Positions 1-7,363 of a DNA stretch of 64,000 nt are shown here, piece after piece (positions within the stretch are counted from its first letter, which is position 1; the number at the start of each line of letters is the position of its first letter). The stretch comes from Flavobacteriaceae bacterium NBU2977 (GTDB lineage Bacteria; Bacteroidota; Bacteroidia; Flavobacteriales; Flavobacteriaceae). The notes under the pieces were generated by a model that made no database searches, was not told the DNA's origin, and saw only the letters and a program-made list of their open reading frames with translations. The position numbers and the translations under genes are program-made. The DNA lies in assembly GCA_019931105.1 (NCBI GenBank), contig JAIOUW010000001.1, positions 744,001 through 808,000 of the forward strand, in the 5' to 3' direction.

Positions 1-64
1 CCAAGTTGGCGGCATCATTGGTTCACTTTACTATAACTTCTTTGAACGGTCAATAAGAAAATAG
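1..64 (+). CDS. 3' end of an unidentified gene (partial)
   Basis: An open frame enters from the left edge and ends at a TAG at 62-64. The last 20 residues (from base 2) read QVGGIIGSLYYNFFERSIRK. The glycine-rich hydrophobic run followed by a basic tail looks like the last transmembrane helix of a membrane protein. The next gene converges on it, with its stop codon 25 bases away. Family cannot be decided from 20 residues; the frame itself could be chance. Confidence 0.4.
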   Translation, partial: QVGGIIGSLYYNFFERSIRK

Positions 65-89
65 AGGTTATATGACAACAAGCCCAAGA

Positions 90-977
90 TCAATCCGTGA
101 TCCATACGGGCTTGGTTTCCTTGTCGTTCACAGAGACAAGCCTTGGTCTGGGCATACTACCGTCGAAAATCAATTTCGAGGCGAACAATAATCTTTCATT
201 GCCCCTGAAAGCGACCCAATGGGGCGTATCTGGGTCATCTAATTGCCAGACTATTTCCCTGTTTCCGTTTTCATCGATACTATAAAAACATCTTTTTCCC
301 CAATAGGCCACCAACAACTTTCCATCCGAATAATCGACATCGAAGATTTGATTCCTACCTAGGGGAGGTTCATCGACATTTTCGTCTATCAGGTTTTTCC
401 ATTCCTTAAAAACATTGCCTTGATCATCGGTCAACCAACATCTATCATCGGCCAATAATAGAATGTTGCCATCGGTCAAAAATCTTGCCCTTTTCACTTC
501 TCGTCCGAATTCGAGAAAAGGTTTCGGGGCCTTTCCTTTTTTCAATCTTAAAATATCCGGATAGCTGCAAAAAACTATTTCATCATCTGAAGGCATTGCG
601 AAACCACCCTCGCCAATTCTCCATTCATCTTTGAACCAAGGCCAAATCTCTTCAAATTCGCCATCTAAAGACCCTTTCAAAACTCTTGCCTCAAACGTGT
701 CATTTTCTTGAATATATTTTCTTTCGATGAGATAAACCGTTCTGCTCTTGGCGTAGGCCATAAAATCACTTGCGGGAAACTTAGAGGTTATCAACGGTCT
801 AGGTTCCGTACCCTCCTTCCAAATCATGATACAAGCATGGTGGTCTTTGTCTTGCACGGGATTGATGTACGACCAAAGCACGTAATCGTTAACAACGATC
901 AAATTACCGGTCGGGTGTGAATGAACCTTGAACGCGAACATTACGATCGTAAATAAGGAAATAACTCTTAAACACAT
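90..977 (-). CDS. secreted propeller-like protein of unknown function
   Basis: A 295-residue protein with an N-terminal hydrophobic Sec signal (residues about 5-20, likely cut near HSHP). The mature part is made of short repeated beta-type units with W/Y and D-G/D-D-x-G turns (for example TDGNILLLADD, SDGKLLVAYW), which suggests a periplasmic or outer-membrane-associated beta-propeller. No catalytic motif or heme site is visible. It sits 15 bases downstream of hmgA on the same strand, so it may be the last gene of that transcript. I do not recognise the family, and no function is assigned. Confidence 0.75.
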   Translation of the reverse strand: MCLRVISLFTIVMFAFKVHSHPTGNLIVVNDYVLWSYINPVQDKDHHACIMIWKEGTEPRPLITSKFPASDFMAYAKSRTVYLIERKYIQENDTFEARVLKGSLDGEFEEIWPWFKDEWRIGEGGFAMPSDDEIVFCSYPDILRLKKGKAPKPFLEFGREVKRARFLTDGNILLLADDRCWLTDDQGNVFKEWKNLIDENVDEPPLGRNQIFDVDYSDGKLLVAYWGKRCFYSIDENGNREIVWQLDDPDTPHWVAFRGNERLLFASKLIFDGSMPRPRLVSVNDKETKPVWITD

Positions 978-992
978 GGCTCTTATTAAGTT

Positions 993-2150
993 TTATTCCA
1001 ACCAACTTTGATAATACTTGCCATCATCGATATCCAGGGCAGCCTGCGTCAATTGCAATGGTTTGAACGTATCGATCATTACGGCAAGTTCTTCGGTGCC
1101 TTTTTTGCCAATACTTGCCTCATAAGTACCGGGGTGCGGCCCATGTGGAATACCGGCCGGATGCAATGAAATATAGCCTTGATCGATACCCTTTCTGCTC
1201 ATAAAATCGCCATCGACATAATATAAGACTTCATCAGAATCTATGTTCGAATGGTTATAGGGTGCCGGTATCGCCTCGGGATGGTAATCGTACAATCGTG
1301 GACAGAACGAGCAGACAACAAAAGCAGCGGTCTCAAAAGTCTGGTGTACCGGGGGCGGTTGGTGCACACGGCCCGTGATGGGCTCGAAATTATGTATGGA
1401 AAATCCGTAGGGAAAATTATAACCGTCCCAGCCAACGATATCAAAAGGATGCGTTGCATAAATCAAATGGTGCAATTGCCCTTGTTTCTTGACCTTTATC
1501 AAAAACTCTCCCTTCTCATCGTGGGTCTTTAGGTTTTGGGGCAACTTAAAATCCCGTTCGCAGAATGGAGAATGTTCAAGATGTTGCCCAAACCAGTTAC
1601 GATATCTTTTCGGGGTATAGATCGGATGATACGATTCGGTTATCAAAAGCCTATTGTCATTTGTATTGAACTCCATTTGATAGATCATTCCTCTTGGAAT
1701 CAAAAGATAATCGCCATATTCGAATGGAATTTCACCGAGCATAGTTTTTAAAGTTCCCGTTCCTTTATGGACAAATAAAAGTTCATCGGCATCGGTGTTC
1801 TTATAAAAATAATCTGTCATTGATTTTTTTGGCGCCGCCAGGCCAACATGAACATCGCCATTGAAAAGCACTACCTTTCTACTTTCCAAAAAATCATCCT
1901 TGGGCTTAATCTCAAGACCCTTTAACAATCGTGATTTGATATTGTAATCGACCGCGGCCCTCGGAGAAATATCCAAAGTCTTCCCCACATCTTTAACCTG
2001 TGTCGGTCGGTGAACGTGGTACATCAACGACGACATTCCATCAAAGCCAATGGTACCGAACAACTGTTCATAATACAGGGTTCCGTCTTCCTTTTTGAAT
2101 TGCGTGTGTCTTTTCTGGGGAATTCTTCCGAGTTTGTGATATAAGGGCAT
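993..2150 (-). CDS. hmgA: homogentisate 1,2-dioxygenase
   Basis: A 385-residue non-heme Fe(II) dioxygenase that opens the ring of homogentisate to maleylacetoacetate in tyrosine/phenylalanine breakdown. The cupin fold and family signatures are clear: FDIVGWDG near 236-243, then the probable iron ligands His300 (YNHSN), Glu307 (SDEVLYY) and His336 (IPHGPHPG). It is shorter than the eukaryotic enzyme (about 445 residues), as is usual for this bacterial subgroup. No hpd or fumarylacetoacetase gene lies beside it, so the pathway is split. A candidate promoter is listed at 2174-2202. Confidence 0.93.
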   Translation of the reverse strand: MPLYHKLGRIPQKRHTQFKKEDGTLYYEQLFGTIGFDGMSSLMYHVHRPTQVKDVGKTLDISPRAAVDYNIKSRLLKGLEIKPKDDFLESRKVVLFNGDVHVGLAAPKKSMTDYFYKNTDADELLFVHKGTGTLKTMLGEIPFEYGDYLLIPRGMIYQMEFNTNDNRLLITESYHPIYTPKRYRNWFGQHLEHSPFCERDFKLPQNLKTHDEKGEFLIKVKKQGQLHHLIYATHPFDIVGWDGYNFPYGFSIHNFEPITGRVHQPPPVHQTFETAAFVVCSFCPRLYDYHPEAIPAPYNHSNIDSDEVLYYVDGDFMSRKGIDQGYISLHPAGIPHGPHPGTYEASIGKKGTEELAVMIDTFKPLQLTQAALDIDDGKYYQSWLE

Positions 2151-2173
2151 AATACCAAGAATTTAGTCTTCCA

Positions 2174-2202
2174 TAAAAATACGACAAATACTGCTTTGGC
2201 AA
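2174..2202 (-). promoter_or_regulatory. candidate primary-sigma promoter of hmgA
   Basis: On the minus strand TTG (plus-strand CAA at 2200-2202) is followed after 18 bases by TATTTTTA (plus TAAAAATA, 2174-2181). This matches the Bacteroidota -33 TTG / -7 TAnnTTTG pattern with one mismatch. The hmgA start codon lies 24 bases further on. The rest of the 374-base gap 2151-2524 holds only the usp terminator and hairpin listed below. Confidence 0.35.
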
Positions 2203-2361
2203 TCCCATGTTGAAGTTTTACGGTACTCCTACCGATTCGAGCGTCCAAGACCTTATACTTTTGCAAAGGCTGACAAAAGTTGCGGTATTTTCTAAAAATT
2301 AAGGAAACTTCTGTGGAATTCGAAATGTGACAGACGTAGGCCTGCCTCCTAAAGAAGAAAC

Positions 2362-2388
2362 AAAAAAAGCCTTCCTTTTATGGAAAGC
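2362..2388 (-). terminator. Rho-independent terminator of the universal stress protein gene
   Basis: Read on the minus strand: a 7-bp stem (GCTTTCC / GGAAGGC, one G-T pair), a 6-base loop, then seven Ts (plus-strand As at 2362-2368). It lies about 140 bases past the stop of the leftward usp gene. Confidence 0.75.
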
Positions 2389-2398
2389 CTTTCATTGG

Positions 2399-2423
2399 CC
2401 CTAACCCGCCTAAGGGTTATGGG
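2399..2423. other. hairpin in the 3' region of the usp transcript
   Basis: CCCTAACCC at 2399-2407 pairs with GGGTTA-T-GGG at 2414-2423 across a 6-base loop: nine pairs with a single bulged T. There is no T-run directly after it, so it is not itself a terminator. It precedes the terminator at 2362-2388 in the leftward transcript and may protect the 3' end. Confidence 0.5.
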
Positions 2424-2524
2424 TCACAACACAACACGGCAAAGATAACAAAGGTTTTGACAATGACCAACACAAGACGGCCAAACTACGAATTCGTCAG
2501 TGTTATGTTTTCGATAAAAACCGA

Positions 2525-3427
2525 TCAATCGGAAACTGACATTGCCCGCCTCTCCTTGTTTGTGGAAGGTTTACCCATCCCTAACTCAGGTATAACCAAC
2601 AATGGAATCTGAGTATGAAAGGCTACACGTTTAATAACAGGTTCTCGGGTAATTTTTTCCATATAACTATGCTGAAAATTCAGCATTGCCAAAAGATGTA
2701 TATCCAGCTCTTTGGCAAATACCTCAAGGGTTTTGGAAACGGAATTCAATTCAGAGACCGTATGAACGTAATGTTCGACATCAGCAAAATATTTGCGCAG
2801 CATGTTCAAATTGAACTGCTGTAGCTCGGTCAATGCCTTGATCTCATATTGTACATGAACAATGCGTATGGTAGCGGCAAAGGCGTTTGCCATTTCAAAT
2901 ATCGGTCGCAATTCAGATTGGGTAAAGAATCGGTTGAAGTCGGTCGCAAAGGCAATTTCGTTCGGCGTGGCAAATTCAAAATGCTCTGGAACCGCCAAGA
3001 CCGGACAATTTTTTACGGCCTTGATAATTCGTACCGTATTACTGCCCATAAAAACTTCTTCGAGGCCCGATGCTCCTTTGGTACCGGTTACGACCAAATC
3101 GATATTGTGGTCTTCGACGGTCTCCTTTACCTGATCTATCAATAAACTAAATGAAGATATGGTCTTAAAGCTGTGATTCTTATAATATGAATTCGACTTG
3201 ATCCGCAGCAAAACCTCTTTCAATCCGCGTTCAGAATGCAGCCTTGCCCCATCTCCTGACATAACGGTACTGGAACCTGAGGCCATAAAACGGCTACTGG
3301 CTATTGCCGGGGTATAGGTGTTCAATAAATGAAAAGTACACTCCTCATTTTTATAGAGTTCGATGGCATACCGAATCGCATTCCAAGCATTTTCAGAGAA
3401 GTCGGTAGGTATTAGAATGTTCTTCAT
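2525..3427 (-). CDS. tandem universal stress protein (UspA family)
   Basis: A 300-residue cytoplasmic protein made of two UspA domains in tandem. The N-terminal signature MKNILIPTDFSENAW is classic, and the first domain carries the nucleotide-loop pattern GTKGASGLEEVFMGSNTVRII. The second domain is more divergent. I chose the start at 3427 because family members begin M-K-x-I-L-x-P-T-D; an in-frame ATG at 3445 would add six untypical residues. The TGA-N6-TCA dyad upstream (3481-3492) lies 54 bases from this start, the same distance as for the other Crp/Fnr-type targets here. Usp proteins often accompany oxygen-limited growth, which fits that placement. Confidence 0.88.
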   Translation of the reverse strand: MKNILIPTDFSENAWNAIRYAIELYKNEECTFHLLNTYTPAIASSRFMASGSSTVMSGDGARLHSERGLKEVLLRIKSNSYYKNHSFKTISSFSLLIDQVKETVEDHNIDLVVTGTKGASGLEEVFMGSNTVRIIKAVKNCPVLAVPEHFEFATPNEIAFATDFNRFFTQSELRPIFEMANAFAATIRIVHVQYEIKALTELQQFNLNMLRKYFADVEHYVHTVSELNSVSKTLEVFAKELDIHLLAMLNFQHSYMEKITREPVIKRVAFHTQIPLLVIPELGMGKPSTNKERRAMSVSD

Positions 3428-3449
3428 TTCGTTCGTAAAAATCATAGCG

Positions 3450-3492
3450 TAAAACTAGAGCAAGACAAAAACCGAAACTATGACATATATCA
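3450..3492 (-). promoter_or_regulatory. Crp/Fnr-type class II promoter of usp
   Basis: The dyad TGA-CATATA-TCA (3481-3492; flanks CTA / GGT) is centred at 3486.5. On the minus strand the -7 element TAGTTTTA (plus TAAAACTA, 3450-3457) starts exactly 29.5 bases from that centre. The same -7 octamer occurs at the same distance in the ccoS promoter. Confidence 0.65.
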
Positions 3493-3504
3493 GGTTTTAA
3501 ATGG

Positions 3505-3533
3505 CCTTGATCAAGGTTTTGACATATTGTCAA
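3505..3533. promoter_or_regulatory. two further palindromes in the usp / small-gene intergenic region
   Basis: CCTTGATCAAGG (3505-3516) is a perfect 12-bp palindrome. TTGACA-TAT-TGTCAA (3519-3533) is a perfect 6-3-6 dyad. Neither has the six-base spacer of the Crp/Fnr-type sites (the second gives TGA-N7-TCA), so they may bind another factor. They lie between the leftward usp promoter and the rightward small gene at 3578. Confidence 0.45.
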
Positions 3534-3555
3534 GCGTTCATTTTTAATAGTTTAA
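3527..3555 (+). promoter_or_regulatory. candidate promoter of the 38-residue small gene
   Basis: TTG at 3527-3529, an 18-base spacer, then TAGTTTAA at 3548-3555. This fits the Bacteroidota TTG-N17-19-TAnnTTTG pattern with two mismatches in the -7 element. The -33 triplet lies inside the dyad at 3519-3533, so a factor bound there would cover it. The small gene starts 23 bases downstream. Confidence 0.4.
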
Positions 3556-3577
3556 CATTCCAAAAAAAACTTAGATC

Positions 3578-3694
3578 ATGAAGAAAGAAGCTATCAACGT
3601 TTCACTTCTCGAAAGGGGAAATGACAATCTTTACAAAATCAAGTTTCCCAATCTGCAGATTCCCGTCGAAGTGAACGAAGAACTCTACCAATAA
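3578..3694 (+). CDS. 38-residue small protein of unknown function
   Basis: ATG at 3578, TAA at 3692-3694. The protein starts MKKEAINVSLLERGNDNLYK and ends FPNLQIPVEVNEELYQ. It is charged, has no membrane segment or cysteine, and alternates residues as in short beta strands. Support for a real gene: it stands alone between a candidate promoter (3527-3555) and a strong terminator (3788-3822), and the codons look like those of the neighbours. No family is recognised. A regulatory RNA that happens to contain this frame is the main alternative. Confidence 0.55.
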   Translation: MKKEAINVSLLERGNDNLYKIKFPNLQIPVEVNEELYQ

Positions 3695-3755
3695 ATGCTG
3701 CACAGTAATCAATACCGGTTTGTAAATCGATTTACCGGTAGGGCAAAACAGCATT
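3694..3755 (+). other. nested inverted repeats after the small gene
   Basis: AATGCTG (3694-3700) can pair with CAGCATT (3749-3755). Inside lies the 14-bp perfect palindrome GTAAATCGATTTAC flanked by CCGGT / ACCGG (3716-3740). The transcript 3' part can thus form a long stem-loop before the terminator at 3788-3822. This could be a structured 3' UTR or part of a small RNA. Confidence 0.45.
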
Positions 3756-3787
3756 CGGCATAGAACCCAGACAAATAATCAAAAATG

Positions 3788-3822
3788 AAAATGCCCAAAC
3801 GGCTTTGCCGTTTGGGCATTTT
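3788..3822. terminator. strong bidirectional terminator
   Basis: A perfect 16-bp stem: 3788-3803 (AAAATGCCCAAACGGC) with 3807-3822, three-base loop TTT. It is followed by Ts to the right and preceded by As on the left. It separates the rightward small gene from the leftward Crp/Fnr gene and can end both transcripts. Confidence 0.9.
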
Positions 3823-3853
3823 TCATGAACTCATAGAGCGGGTATGACCTATC

Positions 3854-4549
3854 TCAAAACCCTTCGACCAAATCTAAAAGTTTTCGTTCTTCTATGACCC
3901 CAATTTTCTTTCCGGAAGTCTTAATAAAGCCATTCTTTTTGAAGTCCGAAATAATTCGAATACACGATTCAGTGGCCGTACCTACGACGTTTGCATAATC
4001 TTCACGCGAAAGTGTCAGGCTTAAAAATCCATCATCGTCTTCACCGTAATTGTTCTTAAGGTAAAGAAAGGCCTCTGCCATGCGTTGTTTGACCGTTTTT
4101 TGCGACATGTTCACGATAACGTCATCGGCTTCCTTTAGGTCATGGGCCATGTGCCTTAATACTTCCACGGCAAAATTGGGGTTCGTGTTCAAGGTATCGG
4201 ATATAATTTCCTTCGGAATAAAGCAAACCTCCATATCGCTAATGGCAACGGCACTTAAATTCGTCAACTCTTCGGCTATGACCGAACGCTGCCCCATTAC
4301 CTCGCCTTTACTGGCCAATTTTACGATTTGATCCTTGCCATTGGCACTTAACTTCGATAATTTGGAAACCCCGTTACGAACACAGAATACGCCGTCCAAT
4401 TTTTCACCTTCCTCAAAAAGTGCCTCGCCTTTTTTGACCTTTTTAAAAACCTTGGAATCAGAAACTTTTTTCAGCTCATCCTTGTTCATGGCGCGAAGCG
4501 CGTTAAACTGTCGAATGATACAATTTTCACACCTACTTTCCATCTCCAT
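3854..4549 (-). CDS. Crp/Fnr family transcriptional regulator
   Basis: A 231-residue regulator: a cyclic-nucleotide-like jelly roll (about 25-140), a long dimer helix (140-165) and a winged helix (about 170-225). The recognition helix reads GTATESCIRIISDF; Glu and Arg fall where Fnr/Crp contact the TGA of their half-site. The N-terminus has a CxxC pair (Cys7, Cys10), and Cys56 and Cys109 also occur. Only two N-terminal cysteines are present, against three in E. coli Fnr, so a 4Fe-4S cluster is possible but unproven. It is divergent from ccoI and shares one TGA-N6-TCA dyad with it, which suggests self-regulation. It is the likely master regulator of the respiratory genes in this window. Confidence 0.9.
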   Translation of the reverse strand: MEMESRCENCIIRQFNALRAMNKDELKKVSDSKVFKKVKKGEALFEEGEKLDGVFCVRNGVSKLSKLSANGKDQIVKLASKGEVMGQRSVIAEELTNLSAVAISDMEVCFIPKEIISDTLNTNPNFAVEVLRHMAHDLKEADDVIVNMSQKTVKQRMAEAFLYLKNNYGEDDDGFLSLTLSREDYANVVGTATESCIRIISDFKKNGFIKTSGKKIGVIEERKLLDLVEGF

Positions 4550-4568
4550 AATTTTTATACCTTGATCA

Positions 4569-4642
4569 CAAATTTAGTATTGGCAATATAAGCAAAACCT
4601 GACAATTATCATTTTATGTATGGTCTTCGCTTTGCACCTTTG
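4569..4642. promoter_or_regulatory. divergent Crp/Fnr-type promoters of the regulator gene and ccoI
   Basis: One dyad, TGA-CAATTA-TCA at 4600-4611 (centre 4605.5), serves both directions. Leftward, the perfect -7 element TAAATTTG (plus CAAATTTA, 4569-4576) begins 29.5 bases from the centre. Rightward, CACCTTTG (4635-4642; one mismatch to TAnnTTTG) also begins 29.5 bases from it. The start codons are 51 and 53 bases from the edges of the dyad. Confidence 0.7.
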
Positions 4643-4663
4643 CCCTAGGTATAAGCAAATATA

Positions 4664-7060
4664 ATGGATAGACGCAATTGCTATCATTGTGGTGATGATT
4701 GTGGCAAAGACCCGATCGAATTCGACGAAAAAGAATTCTGTTGCAACGGCTGCAAGACGGTTTACGAAATTTTTTCAAGCAATGACCTTTCGCAATATTA
4801 TGATATTCAGGCGGCAGCGGGCGCTACCCCAAACTCCATCGAGGGAAAATACGATTTTCTCGACAATCTAGACATTATCGAAAGATTGACGGAATTCAAT
4901 GATAATGGCCTTCAGATCGTAAATCTTTACATTCCGCATATTCACTGTAGTTCGTGTATCTGGGTGCTTGAAAACCTTAAAAAACTCAATGCCCATATTA
5001 CCGATTCGCAAGTTGATTTTCCTAAAAAAACAATACGCGTATCGTACAAAAGCACCGATATTTCACTTAAGGAATTGGTCGTATTACTGGCCCGTATAGG
5101 TTATGAACCTTACATTTCGCTGGATGATTTCGACAACGAGAAAAAAGGAAACGATCGGAGCCTGGTCTACAAATTGGGGGTTGCCGGCTTCGCCTTCGGC
5201 AATGTAATGTTCCTTTCCTTTCCCGATTATTTTGACTTGTCATCAAGTACCGAATCTGGTGGCGAGTTTTGGCTCAACCGCTATGAGGATGTTTTTCGTT
5301 GGCTGATGTTCGCTTTTTCGCTTCCCGTTGTCTTTTATGCCGGAAGGGATTATTTTATTTCGGCCTACAAGGGCCTCAGCTCTAAAATATTGAACATAGA
5401 CGTACCTATCGCGTTGGGTATTCTCGTACTTTTCATGCGCAGTACCATAGAGATCATCTTCGATTGGGGAAGCGGCTTTTTCGATTCGTTGACCGGATTG
5501 GTGTTCTTTTTATTGTTGGGCAAGTTCTTTCAGCAGAAGACCTATTCGTTTCTTTCTTTTGAGCGCGATTATAGATCGTATTTTCCGATTGCCATAACCC
5601 GTATAACCTCGAACGGTAAGGAAGAAAGCACCCAGGTTCATCAAATCAAGAGGGGTGATCGGTTGCTGATCCGCAATGGCGAATTGATTCCGGTCGATGG
5701 AATCCTTATCAGTGGAAATGCGCGCATTGATTATAGTTTTGTCACCGGAGAATCGCACCCGGTACGCAAGGAATCGGGCGACAAGGTTTTTGCAGGTGGC
5801 AAACAATTGCAGGGCGCCATAGAGATGGAAGCCCTTAAATCGGTTTCACAATCGTATTTGACGCAACTTTGGGGCAATGCTGTTTTTCAGGAAGATAAAG
5901 CGAGTAAATTCCAAACCTTGACTGACAGTATCGGCAAGCGATTTACGCTGGCTGTATTGACAATAGCGACCGTGGCAACGGCCTTTTGGCTTTATTTCGA
6001 CCCGGGCAAGGCCATGAACGTATTTACGGCGGTGCTTATTATAGCCTGCCCTTGCGCCATTGCCCTGGCCGCACCATTTACCCTGGGCAACATGTTGAGA
6101 ATATTCGGCCGAAAAAAATTCTACCTAAAAGATACACGAACAATCGAACAATTGGCCCAGATCGACACGGCGATCTTCGACAAGACCGGAACCATCACGA
6201 CCACAAAAAGAAGTACGGCGACTTACGAAGGAATGCCGTTGACGGCGCAAGAAGAGTCTCTTTTGAAAAATACGCTTCGCGCTTCGAACCATCCATTGAG
6301 CAGAACGCTATATGAATTGTTGGCCGAACAGAATATCTATACATTGGATGAATACGAAGAACATTTGGGCAAAGGCGTCGAAGGCACGAAGGGTGACGGA
6401 AGTATTAAGATCGGATCGGCGGATTTTGTCGGAAACCAGCAACCATCGGATGTATTGAACACCTCGGTGCATATTAGCAGCAATGATAGCTACAAAGGCA
6501 AATATATATTTCACAATCAATATCGAGACGGTGTTTCGGAAGTCTTTCAAGCAATGTCGGAAACGTTGAATCTCGCTGTTCTTTCTGGGGACAATGCGGG
6601 CGAGAAAACGAGACTTGAAACACTGCTCCCGAAACTTACCCCTTTCTATTTCAACCAAAAGCCCGAGCATAAATTAAGGTTCATAAAAGCTTTACAAGAA
6701 AAGAACAAAAGAGTGTTGATGGTAGGTGACGGACTGAACGACGCGGGCGCCTTGGCTCAGGCCGACGTAGGTATCGCCATTTCGGAAAACGTCAACGTTT
6801 TCTCCCCTGCCTGTGATGGAATTTTGGATGCTTCGAAATTTCGGCAATTGTACGCTTATATCCTCGCGTCCAAAAAAGCAATGAAAATTATCAAGCTCAG
6901 CTTCGTACTGTCGTTACTATACAATCTGGTCGGACTCTATTTCGCGGTAACGGGCCAATTACAGCCCGTAATAGCTGCAGTTCTAATGCCACTGAGTTCG
7001 ATTAGCGTAGTCGCCTTTGCGACCTTGATGACCAATTTATTGGGAAGAAATTTGAAATAA
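4664..7060 (+). CDS. ccoI: copper P-type ATPase for cbb3 oxidase assembly (CcoI/FixI)
   Basis: A 798-residue P1B ATPase that exports Cu(I) to the periplasmic side for the CuB site of cbb3 oxidase. Order: an N-terminal Cys-rich metal-binding region (CYHCGDDCG... CCNGC, residues 6-31), an HMA-like domain with HCSSC (Cys95, Cys98), membrane segments, an A-domain GES/TGE loop (TGESHPV), the CPC metal site in helix 6 (Cys462-Pro463-Cys464), phosphorylation Asp506 in DKTGTIT, and GDGLNDAGAL near 688. Position directly before ccoS-ccoNO identifies it as the oxidase-assembly pump rather than a general copper-resistance pump. It has its own Crp/Fnr-type promoter. Confidence 0.95.
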   Translation: MDRRNCYHCGDDCGKDPIEFDEKEFCCNGCKTVYEIFSSNDLSQYYDIQAAAGATPNSIEGKYDFLDNLDIIERLTEFNDNGLQIVNLYIPHIHCSSCIWVLENLKKLNAHITDSQVDFPKKTIRVSYKSTDISLKELVVLLARIGYEPYISLDDFDNEKKGNDRSLVYKLGVAGFAFGNVMFLSFPDYFDLSSSTESGGEFWLNRYEDVFRWLMFAFSLPVVFYAGRDYFISAYKGLSSKILNIDVPIALGILVLFMRSTIEIIFDWGSGFFDSLTGLVFFLLLGKFFQQKTYSFLSFERDYRSYFPIAITRITSNGKEESTQVHQIKRGDRLLIRNGELIPVDGILISGNARIDYSFVTGESHPVRKESGDKVFAGGKQLQGAIEMEALKSVSQSYLTQLWGNAVFQEDKASKFQTLTDSIGKRFTLAVLTIATVATAFWLYFDPGKAMNVFTAVLIIACPCAIALAAPFTLGNMLRIFGRKKFYLKDTRTIEQLAQIDTAIFDKTGTITTTKRSTATYEGMPLTAQEESLLKNTLRASNHPLSRTLYELLAEQNIYTLDEYEEHLGKGVEGTKGDGSIKIGSADFVGNQQPSDVLNTSVHISSNDSYKGKYIFHNQYRDGVSEVFQAMSETLNLAVLSGDNAGEKTRLETLLPKLTPFYFNQKPEHKLRFIKALQEKNKRVLMVGDGLNDAGALAQADVGIAISENVNVFSPACDGILDASKFRQLYAYILASKKAMKIIKLSFVLSLLYNLVGLYFAVTGQLQPVIAAVLMPLSSISVVAFATLMTNLLGRNLK

Positions 7061-7066
7061 TCCATG

Positions 7067-7113
7067 AACATGATATATGTCATGTTTATTAATAAAGCCG
7101 CTATGTAGTTTTA
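7067..7113 (+). promoter_or_regulatory. Crp/Fnr-type class II promoter of the cco operon
   Basis: AACATGA-TATATG-TCATGTT (7067-7086), a 7-6-7 dyad centred at 7076.5. TAGTTTTA (7106-7113) begins exactly 29.5 bases downstream and the ccoS ATG is at 7133. It lies just after the ccoI stop, so ccoI and the oxidase genes can be transcribed separately. Confidence 0.75.
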
Positions 7114-7132
7114 CATCCGAATTCAGGTAGGT

Positions 7133-7351
7133 ATGAGTGTTATTTATGTGTTATTGACAATCAGTATTGTTGTAGCCGTTATCTTCTTCGCAGCATTTAT
7201 TTTGTCCGTCAAAAGTGGACAATACGATGATTCTTATACTCCATCGGTACGTATGCTGTTCGATGACGAATTGGTCAAACCTACAACGATTCAGGCTTCA
7301 TCAAAAAAACTGAAAAACAAAAAACCTAACAAAGAAAAACCAACTAAATAA
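7133..7351 (+). CDS. ccoS: cbb3 oxidase maturation protein CcoS
   Basis: A 72-residue protein with one N-terminal transmembrane helix (about 4-25), then the family pattern F-x-x-x-V-x-S-G-Q-Y-D-D and an acidic patch (MLFDDEL). CcoS is needed to insert heme b and CuB into CcoN. The lysine-rich C-terminus (about 55-72) is a low-complexity tail. It is the first gene after the Crp/Fnr-type promoter and stands 12 bases before ccoNO. Confidence 0.93.
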   Translation: MSVIYVLLTISIVVAVIFFAAFILSVKSGQYDDSYTPSVRMLFDDELVKPTTIQASSKKLKNKKPNKEKPTK

Positions 7352-7363
7352 AAAAGTTTGATT

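Noticed and set aside
2256-2263. TACTTTTG on the plus strand as a promoter
   Set aside because: No TTG at the right spacing and no rightward gene downstream before 3578; most likely chance.
3519-3533. TTGACA-TAT-TGTCAA as a seventh Crp/Fnr-type site
   Set aside because: The TGA/TCA spacing is seven, not six, bases, and no TAnnTTTG octamer lies 29.5 bp from its centre. Reported as a separate palindrome instead.
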